A stretch of DNA of 64,000 nucleotides from a virus: the IMG/VR virus record IMGVR_UViG_3300046616_000314, positions 124,001 to 188,000 of that record. One strand, 5' to 3'. Position 1 is the stretch's first letter. Each line of letters starts with the position of its first letter. The notes under the pieces are model-generated. The model was not told the DNA's origin, searched no databases, and saw nothing but the letters and a program-made list of their open reading frames with translations. Of the stretch, positions 1 through 7,493 are shown in pieces. Position numbers and translations under genes: made by a program.

Positions 1-247
1 TGGCATGAGTAAAATTGCCACCAAGGGCATACATGATGGCGTATGCGATATCGGATGTAATATAGACGCGCCCGGCAACAGGAGCAAGCATACCCTTGCC
101 TTGGGTCTCGCGACCTTTCAGACCTTCGGTAGCAACGACATTGGCTGCACGAGTCGATGACGTGCCGTGATAGTACGTTTTTGCACGAACGTTATCGTCC
201 GGTGCAGCCTCGTCAATTTCGGTACCAAATAATTCGTGAAAACGCAT
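1..247 (-). CDS. ADP-ribosyltransferase-like virion protein, 3' part outside the window
   Basis: The first 82 codons are present and the gene runs off the left edge. Residues 26-29 read YHGT, followed near residue 65 by VYITSD and an alanine/tyrosine-rich helix; this is the usual start of ADP-ribosyltransferase (ART/PARP-like) folds. The N-terminus MRFHELFGTEIDEA resembles T4 capsid-targeting peptides, with a possible prohead-protease site after I-D-E (residue 13). A late-type promoter lies 4 nt before the ATG. Inference: an enzyme packaged in the head and injected. The catalytic glutamate is not in view, so activity cannot be judged. Start chosen from the promoter position and the tag. Confidence 0.75.
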   Translation of the reverse strand, partial: MRFHELFGTEIDEAAPDDNVRAKTYYHGTSSTRAANVVATEGLKGRETQGKGMLAPVAGRVYITSDIAYAIMYALGGNFTHA

Positions 248-250
248 CCA

Positions 251-496
251 TTATTTATAGTGGAGTGCGAACGCCTCGTTAGCTAATCGTTTGGCTTCGA
301 CCATAGCATCTTCTTTGAGCAAGAACGTTTCGCCTACTGCATGTCTAGTCTCAGGCGAATGGATAACGTACGTGCGATTGCTCAGTTCAAGGACATCGAA
401 ACGAATACGAACATCGTCGTATTGTTCATCATTCTCGCGGTCGATTTCATCGGGGAAGACGTGCCAGTGATCGGCAATGGTATTGGGCGGAATCAT
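251..496 (-). CDS. Small hypothetical protein, 81 residues
   Basis: Begins MIPPNTIADHWHVFPDEID and ends EAFALHYK. The ATG at 496 overlaps the upstream gene's stop as ATGA and has an AAGGAG Shine-Dalgarno 11 nt upstream, so it is preferred to an ATG seven codons earlier. The C-terminal half has an antiparallel-strand look (YVIHSPETRHAVGETF) followed by an alanine-rich helix with acidic residues (KEDAMVEAKRLANEA). I do not recognise a family. It is probably cotranscribed with the gene at 493-672. Confidence 0.75.
   Translation of the reverse strand: MIPPNTIADHWHVFPDEIDRENDEQYDDVRIRFDVLELSNRTYVIHSPETRHAVGETFLLKEDAMVEAKRLANEAFALHYK
252..259 (-). promoter_or_regulatory. T4-type late promoter TATAAATA
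   Basis: Exact TATAAATA on the minus strand, 4 nt before the ATG at 247. T4 late transcripts begin about 5-7 nt past this box, so the message should start at or next to the start codon. Confidence 0.7.
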
Positions 497-672
497 TCTG
501 GTGGAATCTCCTTGCATAACTCACTCAATTCATCAACGCTTTGAGATAAAACGTTAAACAGTTGATCTAAGCCCTTTTGATTTACATTATTCTTGAGAGC
601 TTCATTATATGCTTTTTGTGCAGCATCAACGGCGGCACTAGCATCAGATAATTTCAAAATAAAATTTGACAT
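493..672 (-). CDS. Small hypothetical helical protein, 59 residues
   Basis: Reads MSNFILKLSDASAAVDAAQK then continues as an alanine/glutamine/leucine-rich, probably all-helical chain ending CKEIPPE. A promoter (TTGAAT, 17 nt, TATGAT) ends 6 nt before the ATG, so the transcript probably starts at the start codon. The stop overlaps the next start (ATGA), suggesting coupled translation. No family recognised. Confidence 0.7.
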   Translation of the reverse strand: MSNFILKLSDASAAVDAAQKAYNEALKNNVNQKGLDQLFNVLSQSVDELSELCKEIPPE

Positions 673-678
673 ATATTA

Positions 679-707
679 ATCATATCGAAAAATTACCAAA
701 AATTCAA
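679..707 (-). promoter_or_regulatory. Sigma70-type promoter, leaderless arrangement
   Basis: Minus strand: TTGAAT (702-707), 17 nt, TATGAT (679-684), then 6 nt to the ATG at 672. The predicted start point coincides with the ATG. Confidence 0.6.
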
Positions 708-846
708 TTTATTTCGCAACCTTTCATCCCGATCACGCACCAAAATTGTATGGACGCGGGGGATTCAGCCCGAATTGTCCATCATAATAGGTGAGCCTGT
801 CACAAACACCCTGGCTCGTCTCCTAATAGATGAAAGGAACCCAAAC

Positions 847-1059
847 ATGCAAATCCTAGAGCTTGATCCCGTGTGGACCCTGAACCTCAACACCAATGAC
901 CTTCGGCTCGTTTTAAAGGCTCTAGGAGGGCGTTTACGAGAGGATGACACCAAGGATGCATTCGACCTTGGAGAACGGCTCACAGAGGCTCGTATCAGCG
1001 TCACACGGTCGCGGCTGAAGGCTATCGACAAGCTAGAGGAAAACTTTCGTAAGCCTTGA
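847..1059 (+). CDS. Small hypothetical protein, 70 residues
   Basis: Starts MQILELDPVWTLNLNTNDLR and ends KLEENFRKP. The ATG at 847 is chosen because GAAAGGAAC lies 6 nt upstream; an upstream in-frame TTG at 775 has no ribosome site. It looks like a short strand followed by two charged helices (DLRLVLKALGGRL, AFDLGERLTEARISV). The stop codon overlaps the -35 box of the promoter for the paralogue array. No family recognised. Confidence 0.7.
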   Translation: MQILELDPVWTLNLNTNDLRLVLKALGGRLREDDTKDAFDLGERLTEARISVTRSRLKAIDKLEENFRKP

Positions 1060-1083
1060 CAATTTACGGAATTTTGGTAGTCT
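1056..1083 (+). promoter_or_regulatory. Promoter of the 26-gene paralogue array
   Basis: TTGACA (1056-1061), 16 nt, TAGTCT (1078-1083), then 6 nt to the ATG at 1090. It is the only clear promoter before the 7.7 kb array, and the predicted start point falls on the first ATG. Confidence 0.65.
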
Positions 1084-1089
1084 GTTCGA

Positions 1090-1416
1090 ATGAACAAGGT
1101 GGAACTTCATCTTCTCGAAAAAAGCCGCTATGTGGCGCGACCAGGGAAACTCCTAAAGGACTTCCCTGATTGTGCCATTGTGGTGTTGGAGTATCGCATA
1201 TCGTTCTATCAAAATTTCGATATCGAGTCTGTTCACAACGAGATTACTAATCTGGTGATTGGTAAACTTGAAGGTAAATGGTCTCGGCGTAATCCTCATG
1301 GTTGGCAAGAACAACGTGAAATGGGTTACAATATCAGACAAACGTTCCTTTTCGAACGCGAAGAGGACGCGATGATGTTCAAAATTCTAACGAGTGTGCT
1401 CCCCTATGTTCAATAA
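1090..1416 (+). CDS. FKLKW-family protein 1 of the array (108 aa)
   Basis: First gene of the array, directly behind its promoter. It carries the family tail as REEDAMMFKIL near the C-terminus, followed by an 8-residue extension. Its central part (VHNEITNLVIGKLEGKW) lacks a clear W-C motif, so it is a divergent member. Family layout as seen across the window: N-terminal strands, a helix with W-(C/L)-x-x-N in the middle, then a strand and a terminal helix with E-D-A-x-x-F-K-L-K-W. Function unknown. Confidence 0.8.
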   Translation: MNKVELHLLEKSRYVARPGKLLKDFPDCAIVVLEYRISFYQNFDIESVHNEITNLVIGKLEGKWSRRNPHGWQEQREMGYNIRQTFLFEREEDAMMFKILTSVLPYVQ

Positions 1417-1867
1417 GCTGGTTGACATCGCGAAAGACGCTTGGAAAACGTTTCGGGAAGACGAGACGATTGCTCGTGTCAACGTGCGTGTGCCTGAGAA
1501 AATGGTCAGCACGGATCAAGATGTTCTCCAACTTCTGGCGCAACTTCGCACCACATGGCGTGCAAATATGGCGACTGGGGCTATTTCTCCTAACACACCG
1601 ATGCCAGTTCCACCGATTCCCGGTATCCACCGGAAGTCTTTCAACATCCAAGCGGGAAGCCAGCAGTCCAATCGCTATGGGCGCCCTGGCAATGCCTATG
1701 ATTGGGCTGAACCAGAAATTCTCGAATGGTTGCAAAAGACCTATCGCTATCCTGTCGTGTTGACCCGCTATTTCGACTACGGGACTCAGCAGCAAGAATA
1801 TCGCGTGACGTTCAAAACGGACGAACATGCGTCGCTGTTCATCCTGCGCTGGGTTGGCAATAAATGA
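1406..1867 (+). CDS. FKLKW-family protein 2, long form (153 aa)
   Basis: Overlaps the previous gene by 11 nt; ATG 1406 is preferred over a GTG at 1394. It has an extra N-terminal region of about 70 residues beginning MFNKLVDIAKDAWKTF and a proline-rich linker (PMPVPPIPG), then the family core: central helix EILEWLQKTYRYPVV and tail DEHASLFILRWVGNK. It is the longest member of the array, and its extra segment could be a second small domain. Function unknown. Confidence 0.8.
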   Translation: MFNKLVDIAKDAWKTFREDETIARVNVRVPEKMVSTDQDVLQLLAQLRTTWRANMATGAISPNTPMPVPPIPGIHRKSFNIQAGSQQSNRYGRPGNAYDWAEPEILEWLQKTYRYPVVLTRYFDYGTQQQEYRVTFKTDEHASLFILRWVGNK

Positions 1868-2109
1868 GCCATGAAATGCTCATAAAACACGCTCTGTTCG
1901 GTAAGGTGTGGTACCCGGTGATCTCTATGGAAGAGGACGTGGGCATACAACCGTCTATCAGCTTTCAAAATTGGGCGAAAAAACATATCGCGGGTTTCGA
2001 ATTGAAAATGATTAAGTGGACCGGTCCCGAACTGTCTTGGATCACTATCAAATTTGAAAACGAAGAAGATGCTTGCCTCTTCAAATTGAAATGGTGCAAC
2101 AATGCATGA
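1864..2109 (+). CDS. FKLKW-family protein 3 (81 aa)
   Basis: ATGA overlap with the previous gene. Central helix SFQNWAKKHIAGFEL, then a strand (WITIKFEN) and tail EEDACLFKLKWCNNA. Compact form with no extra domain. There is no separate ribosome site, so translation probably depends on ribosomes finishing the upstream gene. Function unknown. Confidence 0.85.
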   Translation: MSHEMLIKHALFGKVWYPVISMEEDVGIQPSISFQNWAKKHIAGFELKMIKWTGPELSWITIKFENEEDACLFKLKWCNNA

Positions 2110-2362
2110 GTTTGATTTGAAAGACTGTCATTGGGTTTGGCTACCGATTTCGGTACCGGGGGCTTCTCGTAAAATTGAGTGGCACGCCGACGTGCTTCCC
2201 TGGCTTAAAGCCAATCTGTCAGCCATACCGGATATTGATATGCGGATGTACGACAGGACCCTACCACCGAAGGCTGGTCAATTGAATTTCTGGCAAAAGG
2301 TTGCTTTCTTCGCTACTGAAGAAGACATGGTTGCATTCAAATTGAAGTATGGTGGCGCATGA
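2102..2362 (+). CDS. FKLKW-family protein 4 (86 aa)
   Basis: Starts 8 nt inside the previous gene. Central helix DVLPWLKANLSAIPDI; tail TEEDMVAFKLKYGGA, in which the last W of the motif is Y. The segment RMYDRTLPPKAGQLNFWQKV between helix and tail is probably a loop plus strand. Function unknown. Confidence 0.85.
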   Translation: MHEFDLKDCHWVWLPISVPGASRKIEWHADVLPWLKANLSAIPDIDMRMYDRTLPPKAGQLNFWQKVAFFATEEDMVAFKLKYGGA

Positions 2363-2676
2363 ACCAATTGAGAGTTGTGCTGGAACGGTCGGACCAATTT
2401 CGTGTGTACGAATTCCGCGTAAAGAAAGGCATGTGGATCGGCAACGAAACCGATAGCCCCATTGTTTTCACCGCCGAAGCTGAAGAGTGGCTGACCGCGA
2501 ACAAAATCCGCGTCAAGAGTCTGGATTTGGAACTGGTTCCGCATCCCGAATTCCTGCGTCAAAAAGCCGCTGGTGAACTGGCTCCCGATTACACGGGTTC
2601 TGGTTTGTGGCGCCAAGCTGTCGTTCGTTTCTATTCCAAGAACGATGCAGCGATGTTCCGGCTGAAGTACGCATGA
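2359..2676 (+). CDS. FKLKW-family protein 5 (105 aa)
   Basis: ATGA overlap. Central helix AEEWLTANKIRVKSL, final strand AVVRFYSK and tail NDAAMFRLKYA ending the protein. Two N-terminal strands (LRVVLERS, RVYEFRVKKG) are easy to see. Function unknown. Confidence 0.85.
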   Translation: MNQLRVVLERSDQFRVYEFRVKKGMWIGNETDSPIVFTAEAEEWLTANKIRVKSLDLELVPHPEFLRQKAAGELAPDYTGSGLWRQAVVRFYSKNDAAMFRLKYA

Positions 2677-2891
2677 CATATGTCGCCACGTTTTTCATCG
2701 TAAACACGGATTATCGTGTAATACGTGCGAAAATGGGCGTGCCAGATTTCATGTCTTTCAGTGAAAAAATAAAAGAAGAATTCCCGTCTGCCTCTACTAC
2801 AAAATGGGTTTATCGTCATACGGCAGAATCGGGATTTCATGTGAGCATGTCTGAAGAAGACGGCATCATGTTTAGACTGAAGTATCTATGA
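2673..2891 (+). CDS. FKLKW-family protein 6, shortest form (72 aa)
   Basis: ATG 2673 overlaps the previous stop (ATGA), so it is chosen over an earlier in-frame codon at 2607. It is one of the two shortest array members. The central helix has no tryptophan (FMSFSEKIKEEFPSA), but the tail SEEDGIMFRLKYL is clear. It may represent the minimal fold of the family. Function unknown. Confidence 0.8.
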   Translation: MTYVATFFIVNTDYRVIRAKMGVPDFMSFSEKIKEEFPSASTTKWVYRHTAESGFHVSMSEEDGIMFRLKYL

Positions 2892-3247
2892 CCGAACCGG
2901 ACTCAATCAATTCATCGTACTACAAATGGTATTACGTTTTTGCAGAACAACCCATGGGCATGACCGATCATTTTCTTAGAGCGACCCACAAGTTCAAGCA
3001 CGTGTGGACAGATCGCATTCTCCAAGGTCCAGCGGGCGCATATATTGAGCGTGGTTTCAACGATGAGATTCTTGCGTGGATGGAAGCAACGGGATTCGAA
3101 TGCTGGTTCGAAGAACGCATGAGATCGAACGATGAACTTCTCTATTATTCAGATGGTTCGCCCGTTCTGGTTCCGCGATTGGTTATCGTATTCCATTCGG
3201 ACGAAGATGCCGTATTGTTCAAAGTGAAGTGGATGATTGCGAAATGA
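2888..3247 (+). CDS. FKLKW-family protein 7 (119 aa)
   Basis: ATGA overlap. Central helix EILAWMEATGFECWF, then LLYYSDGSPVLVPRLVIVF and tail SDEDAVLFKVKWMIAK. The segment around YSDGS is shared with the next gene (LQYSDGSLV), so these two are probably a tandem duplication. Function unknown. Confidence 0.85.
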   Translation: MTEPDSINSSYYKWYYVFAEQPMGMTDHFLRATHKFKHVWTDRILQGPAGAYIERGFNDEILAWMEATGFECWFEERMRSNDELLYYSDGSPVLVPRLVIVFHSDEDAVLFKVKWMIAK

Positions 3248-3537
3248 GTGACGATTATATTGCGATCACCGATCACCGAACCGGAAACCTTATCGTTGGA
3301 TACGAGGCAACGTGTCAGTTTCAACGGGACAATCGGTTCCATGGAAACGTGACGTTTAAACCAGACATCAAAGAATGGATCGAAATGACCGGTTGCAAAT
3401 GCAAGATCGAGAAACAGTCGATCTCGCTTTTGAAACTCCAATATTCGGATGGCTCGCTGGTTAAGTCGAATCGTTGGGTGATTGCTTTCGGGTCAGCCGA
3501 AGATCGACTTCTTTTCAAGATTAAATGGAAAGTATGA
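3244..3537 (+). CDS. FKLKW-family protein 8 (97 aa)
   Basis: ATG 3244 overlaps the previous stop. Central helix DIKEWIEMTGCKCKI and tail SAEDRLLFKIKWKV. Its closest relative in the array is the preceding gene: the same E-W-(M/I)-E-x-T-G-x-x-C pattern and the YSDGS strand turn. Function unknown. Confidence 0.85.
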   Translation: MSDDYIAITDHRTGNLIVGYEATCQFQRDNRFHGNVTFKPDIKEWIEMTGCKCKIEKQSISLLKLQYSDGSLVKSNRWVIAFGSAEDRLLFKIKWKV

Positions 3538-3773
3538 GCAACTTCACCGACATCGATTTAAACGGTGCTCATTTTTTACGTGGCGGCTATAACGGTCGTG
3601 TGTTCGTAGAACATATGACAAATGGTTCCGTGTACTTCATGTACGATGTTGAAGATTGGTTGAAAAAGCAAGAAATCCATGCTACGATTTTCAATTCTCC
3701 AAGCGGTAGAATAGTGACAGTTAGGTTTTCCAACGACAGCGACGCGGCTCTGTTCAGATTGAAATGGCTATGA
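3534..3773 (+). CDS. FKLKW-family protein 9 (79 aa)
   Basis: ATGA overlap at 3534. Central helix DVEDWLKKQEIHATI, strand IVTVRFSND and tail SDAALFRLKWL. It ends in the K-W-L-stop codons (AAA TGG CTA TGA) that also contain the next start codon. Function unknown. Confidence 0.87.
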   Translation: MSNFTDIDLNGAHFLRGGYNGRVFVEHMTNGSVYFMYDVEDWLKKQEIHATIFNSPSGRIVTVRFSNDSDAALFRLKWL

Positions 3774-4066
3774 GTATTACGATCTCACCTTCGACACGCA
3801 ACAAGCTGTTCTATCGGCTGTACTCGTCATCGTACGCCGAAGGGTTCTTGAGTTTCGACCGGGACCACACTGGATTGGTCACGGTCCTGAACCCAGATAT
3901 CGCCGAATGGTGTGAGGCGAACCTTGCGGCTGTTCCTCTGCCCTTCCACGATGGTCATCAAATGCTGTCGGATGGACCCGCTGCAAACTATCTGATCTTC
4001 AAGAACGAGGACGATATGTCTTTGTTTCATATGAAGTTTTCAGAGCGCAATACACCAAGACGATGA
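3770..4066 (+). CDS. FKLKW-family protein 10 (98 aa)
   Basis: Start ATG 3770 lies inside the CTA-TGA of the previous gene. Central helix DIAEWCEANLAAVPL is one of the best examples of the motif. Tail EDDMSLFHMKF is followed by a basic extension SERNTPRR. Function unknown. Confidence 0.85.
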   Translation: MSITISPSTRNKLFYRLYSSSYAEGFLSFDRDHTGLVTVLNPDIAEWCEANLAAVPLPFHDGHQMLSDGPAANYLIFKNEDDMSLFHMKFSERNTPRR

Positions 4067-4344
4067 ATTTGCTTTTTTGGCAGCGCAAATTTTCCGTTGG
4101 AATCAATTACGATTTCATGCTGGCGTACCTGTATCGCAGCGTGGGAAATCTGAACGATAAATTTTATCCCAAGCAAGAATTAGACACATGGTGGAAAAAG
4201 AATATTCCGTATTCTTTCAAAGCTACGATGTTAGGTTCGTGGGCTCGTCAGGCTTTGGGCGCCACAGATAGCAATATCGATGTTGTGGAAATTCTTTTTA
4301 AAACCGAAGCTGACGCATTAATGTTTCGGTTGAAATGGCTATGA
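4063..4344 (+). CDS. FKLKW-family protein 11 (93 aa)
   Basis: ATGA overlap. N-terminus MNLLFWQRKFSVGINYDF; central helix ELDTWWKKNIPYSFKA, then MLGSW, and tail TEADALMFRLKWL. It is strikingly similar to the next gene throughout (TWWKKNIPY versus MWWFKNMPY, and a shared LGSW), so this is a recent duplicate pair. Function unknown. Confidence 0.87.
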   Translation: MNLLFWQRKFSVGINYDFMLAYLYRSVGNLNDKFYPKQELDTWWKKNIPYSFKATMLGSWARQALGATDSNIDVVEILFKTEADALMFRLKWL

Positions 4345-4604
4345 TTATTCCTTGGTGTTTTAAGCGTTATAAGCATTCGGTCAAAGTCGGTTATGATTTC
4401 GTATTGAAGAACCTGCGGCGGCGCCCGTTAGGCTATGGTGGCGGCTTTGTCCCTCAGTATGATCTAGAAATGTGGTGGTTCAAAAATATGCCATATCATT
4501 TCAGAGCAAAAATACTTGGCTCATGGGATGAAGCAATTACGACTGTAGAAATTCTATTCAAATCCGAAGAACACGCAATGCTGTTTAGGTTGAAATGGCT
4601 ATGA
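4341..4604 (+). CDS. FKLKW-family protein 12 (87 aa)
   Basis: Start ATG 4341 sits in the CTA-TGA of the previous gene; the in-frame ATG 6 nt earlier also exists. Central helix DLEMWWFKNMPYHFRA, LGSW and tail SEEHAMLFRLKWL. Duplicate of the preceding gene with a shorter loop before the last strand. Function unknown. Confidence 0.87.
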   Translation: MIIPWCFKRYKHSVKVGYDFVLKNLRRRPLGYGGGFVPQYDLEMWWFKNMPYHFRAKILGSWDEAITTVEILFKSEEHAMLFRLKWL

Positions 4605-4942
4605 TTTTCGATCTCAAGGCACGGCGCAAGTATCCACATAGTTTCGTGGCGTATGATCATACGCTATCGGATCGATATTTTCTGTTGATTCATGACATCC
4701 GCGAGTATGTCAAGTCTCGGACTGACAATGCTTTTGTTGTTGATTCGCTACCTATGTACTTGCGACACTTTCCCAAAGCCATGCAACTACAGATGTTACA
4801 AACATGGGAAAAACAACGCGAGTCGTGGCAGCATAAGCACCCGATCAACACCACAAAATTTCAACTGAAAACCTATAACCGTTTCGTCGCTGCATTTGAG
4901 ACAGCCGATGATCTAGTCATGTTCAAACTCAAATGGCTCTAA
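4601..4942 (+). CDS. FKLKW-family protein 13 (113 aa)
   Basis: ATGA overlap. It keeps a trace of the neighbouring pair (LPMYLRHFPKAMQ then LQTW in place of MPYHFRAK then LGSW) but has a 30-residue insertion rich in K/H before the strand FVAAFETAD and tail DLVMFKLKWL. It ends KWL with TAA instead of TGA, so the next start is shifted back into the tryptophan codon. Function unknown. Confidence 0.85.
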   Translation: MIFDLKARRKYPHSFVAYDHTLSDRYFLLIHDIREYVKSRTDNAFVVDSLPMYLRHFPKAMQLQMLQTWEKQRESWQHKHPINTTKFQLKTYNRFVAAFETADDLVMFKLKWL

Positions 4943-5211
4943 GAGATTTCTTCTTCCCCTGGAAATATCCGCTCATCCTTTCCAACGACTTCATTGTGGA
5001 AAACGCGAGCGCGATGCGTGACGAAATTTGGTGGGCGCCAGAAATTCAGGAATGGCTTGACATTTCTATCCCTTCTGGTGTTAAATTGGTAAGGAAGAAA
5101 GAAAAGACGTTTATTGGTGGTTTGGGTCAGCGCATTACCAAACGTATCAACATCGTTTATTTCAAACGTGAAGAAGACCGTCTGATGTTCAAGTTGAAGT
5201 GGGCGAAATGA
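4933..5211 (+). CDS. FKLKW-family protein 14 (92 aa)
   Basis: Starts at ATG 4933, formed by the A of the lysine codon and the tryptophan codon of the previous KWL end (10-nt overlap). N-terminus MALRDFFFPWKYPLIL; central helix EIQEWLDISIPSGVKLV; tail REEDRLMFKLKWAK. Function unknown. Confidence 0.85.
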   Translation: MALRDFFFPWKYPLILSNDFIVENASAMRDEIWWAPEIQEWLDISIPSGVKLVRKKEKTFIGGLGQRITKRINIVYFKREEDRLMFKLKWAK

Positions 5212-5441
5212 AGATTTTTTGGAACATTATCCCGTATCGCCCCATGCTCGAAATGAAAGAGTCGTGGAAGGCAGACATGCGCGTCAAGCACGGGACGGCT
5301 GACGAGCTTCACGCAAAGTTGTCGGAATGGATCGAGTTTTCCATGCCGTATTCACCCCTCGCCAAAGAACATAAAGGCAAGGACTACCTTTGGTTCAAGA
5401 GTGATAAGCACGCGGCGGTCTTCAAACTTAAGTGGCTATAA
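5208..5441 (+). CDS. FKLKW-family protein 15 (77 aa)
   Basis: ATG 5208 overlaps the previous TGA. Central helix KLSEWIEFSMPYSPLA, strand DYLWFKSD, tail KHAAVFKLKWL. Ends with TAA; the next gene starts 1 nt later, so this junction is a near-contact and not an overlap. Function unknown. Confidence 0.85.
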   Translation: MKIFWNIIPYRPMLEMKESWKADMRVKHGTADELHAKLSEWIEFSMPYSPLAKEHKGKDYLWFKSDKHAAVFKLKWL

Positions 5442-5442
5442 T

Positions 5443-5763
5443 ATGATCAAATACTTACCTCGATTTTTTAAACTCAAGGTTCCTGCGAAATACATCAACA
5501 AGCGTTTTGCCAGAAACGTCCGTGATGCCCTGGAACAGACCTACGCGATTGCTTCGGGGCAAGCGAGCGTAGAAGACTACCTTCCCAATTGGGAAAACCG
5601 CGAGGTTGATTCGTGGTGTGAACGGCACTTCGGTTATATCCCCAAAATCAAGGCTACCGCTGTTCAATGGGAAACTCGTTTAGACGACGATTCGGGCGTC
5701 CGGTTCAGTACAAGTTTTCTAACTCCAACCCACGCTATGCTTTTCCGTTTAAGATGGCTATAG
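5443..5763 (+). CDS. FKLKW-family protein 16 (106 aa)
   Basis: ATG 5443 is the first start after the previous TAA. N-terminus MIKYLPRFFKLKVPAKY matches that of gene 18 (MKRFLPKFYRVDIPPK). Central helix EVDSWCERHFGYIPKI; tail TPTHAMLFRLRWL. Genes 16-18 form a subgroup with a G-Y-x-P turn after the helix. Function unknown. Confidence 0.85.
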   Translation: MIKYLPRFFKLKVPAKYINKRFARNVRDALEQTYAIASGQASVEDYLPNWENREVDSWCERHFGYIPKIKATAVQWETRLDDDSGVRFSTSFLTPTHAMLFRLRWL

Positions 5764-5972
5764 CGTTCTGGCATCGGAGAACCAAGGTTTCGCCCAAATA
5801 CTTGATGGATTCAACCATGATGTTTTGGTGCCTGCATAATCTTGGTTACACCCCAGAACGGATGTACAAATCGGTTTTACTTGTTGGCGAAAAACTAGTA
5901 ACATCGGATTATCTGACGTTTAGAACGTCACGTGATCTATTTCTGTTTTCGGTGTGTGCGCTAGAAAAATGA
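5754..5972 (+). CDS. FKLKW-family protein 17, degenerate tail (72 aa)
   Basis: Starts at the ATG within the arginine-tryptophan codons of the previous gene (10-nt overlap). Central helix TMMFWCLHNLGYTPER is clearly family-like. The tail is changed to SRDLFLFSVCALEK, so the K-L-K-W part is lost. It may be decaying or specialised. Function unknown. Confidence 0.8.
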   Translation: MAIAFWHRRTKVSPKYLMDSTMMFWCLHNLGYTPERMYKSVLLVGEKLVTSDYLTFRTSRDLFLFSVCALEK

Positions 5973-6253
5973 AACGCTTCCTACCCAAGTTCTACAGAGT
6001 AGACATTCCTCCGAAGATGGCTGGGGGTGCTTGGGTAGATTTGCCTTCGTCGCAACAACGATATTACTCAGTCTATTTCCATAACCCCGATATCCTCCAA
6101 TGGTGTGTTAGAGAACTGGGTTACGTTCCCGAACTGGTTCAACATGATCGCGGGCGGACGATTAGTGGTGGCTATACCCCTATCGTCTTCAATTATTATA
6201 TCAAGCTTGCCACCAAGCATGACGTTGTGATGTTCAAACTGAAATGGCTATAA
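5969..6253 (+). CDS. FKLKW-family protein 18 (94 aa)
   Basis: ATGA overlap. Central helix DILQWCVRELGYVPEL and tail TKHDVVMFKLKWL. Related to genes 16 and 17 by the N-terminal L-P-(R/K)-F and the G-Y-V-P turn. Function unknown. Confidence 0.86.
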   Translation: MKRFLPKFYRVDIPPKMAGGAWVDLPSSQQRYYSVYFHNPDILQWCVRELGYVPELVQHDRGRTISGGYTPIVFNYYIKLATKHDVVMFKLKWL

Positions 6254-6501
6254 TCCTCAGACCGATGGCTGACATGCCCGAAGATGGTACGGCAATTGCC
6301 GTCGTCTTCGATGATCTGATTCGCTTTGGTTCAGTCACAACGAATGCATCAGTGGTGAAATTCTTCGCGGATAACGCTTTCAATGAATGGTGTGACGCTA
6401 TGCTTTCGCGTCGTCCATATGTCCGCGACTCTCTGTATAGAGTTTGGTTTCAATTCGCCAATAGCGACGATGCCGCAATTTTCAAACTTACGTTCAAATA
6501 A
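6244..6501 (+). CDS. FKLKW-family protein 19 (85 aa)
   Basis: Starts in the tryptophan codon of the previous gene (10-nt overlap, because that gene ends with TAA). Central helix AFNEWCDAMLSRRPYV, strand RVWFQFAN, tail SDDAAIFKLTFK. Function unknown. Confidence 0.85.
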   Translation: MAIILRPMADMPEDGTAIAVVFDDLIRFGSVTTNASVVKFFADNAFNEWCDAMLSRRPYVRDSLYRVWFQFANSDDAAIFKLTFK

Positions 6502-6860
6502 TGCCGAGTGCTCAATACATTAAGTGGCTGACGCCCGTTGAACCATTTGTTCATCGGGTTCCAGGGATCGTATCGTATCATCGGATGCTGTATCGGAAGA
6601 GTAATCCGCCGGTCGTGCCGCCCAAGTGCGCCAATACGTTTTATACGTATGCGGAAGACCGGCGGTTGGTGAATATTGCTCCGTTCATTGCTCCAAAGAT
6701 GGAAAGATGGTTGCAGGAGAAAACCGAAGGTAGATATTTCTTGGTCATGCGTAACAAGAACAACATTCTACCGGGTATCTATTTTGAAGATGAAAACGAT
6801 GCGGTCTATTTCGCATTGGCATGGAATACTAAGCAGAGACATCGACGTGAACACAGATAA
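6501..6860 (+). CDS. FKLKW-family protein 20 (119 aa)
   Basis: TAATG junction (1-nt overlap). Central helix KMERWLQEKTEGRYF and strand GIYFED are followed by tail ENDAVYFALAWNTKQ and a basic end RHRREHR. The last two motif positions differ from the norm (A-L-A-W). Function unknown. Confidence 0.82.
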   Translation: MPSAQYIKWLTPVEPFVHRVPGIVSYHRMLYRKSNPPVVPPKCANTFYTYAEDRRLVNIAPFIAPKMERWLQEKTEGRYFLVMRNKNNILPGIYFEDENDAVYFALAWNTKQRHRREHR

Positions 6861-7140
6861 ATGGCGTTATGAATTCGATAAAGATAGGTGGTTCTCATCG
6901 CGTTATCACGGCAAGTATGAGAATTTCTCACTGATCGAAAAGCCACAAATCATGCAAGAAATAAAACTTAATGGTGGTGTTGTTTCAATCGATTGGGAGC
7001 GTATTGCCATATGGTGCCGGGATAAATTTGGCAAATTGCCACTGATCTTGACCCAAGGCGATTATCTAGGTATTGTGCTTCCAACGGACGAAGACGCCCT
7101 AATGTTTAGGCTCAAGTTCTCGGAATTGTTCAGTATATGA
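6847..7140 (+). CDS. FKLKW-family protein 21, GTG start (97 aa)
   Basis: No ATG fits this frame; GTG 6847, 14 nt inside the previous gene and after AGAGAC, gives MNTDKWRYEFDKDRWF. Central helix ERIAIWCRDKFGKLPLI; tail TDEDALMFRLKFSELFSI. Function unknown. Confidence 0.8.
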   Translation: MNTDKWRYEFDKDRWFSSRYHGKYENFSLIEKPQIMQEIKLNGGVVSIDWERIAIWCRDKFGKLPLILTQGDYLGIVLPTDEDALMFRLKFSELFSI

Positions 7141-7493
7141 CTTCGAAAATCTTGGTTCACGTTAATAGACCAACACGAACCGCGATCCTTTCTAAGACTG
7201 ATAATTTCGCCTCTGAGGCGGATCGACCCGCCGTGCTTGATCCTGACTTCATTGACTGGTGTAAGACCACTCTACGGGGCTCCTGCGAAGCCGTGAAGGC
7301 ACGCATGGACCAATGCGGCGAGCTACCAGACGATTCTTTCACTAAGCGTCAGTTATGGTTCAATCAAGGCGCGCTGAATGCGAAGCCTCCGAATCCTCTG
7401 CATTGGTTTCATCGTCTGGTGCTGTATTTCGAATACGAAGAAGACGCCACCATGTTCCGTTTGAAGTGGAGCGTTCCCGAAAATGAGTTATAA
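7137..7493 (+). CDS. FKLKW-family protein 22 (118 aa)
   Basis: ATGA overlap. Central helix DFIDWCKTTLRGSCEAV is followed by an insertion of about 35 residues before strand RLVLYFEY and tail EEDATMFRLKWSVPENEL. Function unknown. Confidence 0.86.
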   Translation: MTSKILVHVNRPTRTAILSKTDNFASEADRPAVLDPDFIDWCKTTLRGSCEAVKARMDQCGELPDDSFTKRQLWFNQGALNAKPPNPLHWFHRLVLYFEYEEDATMFRLKWSVPENEL

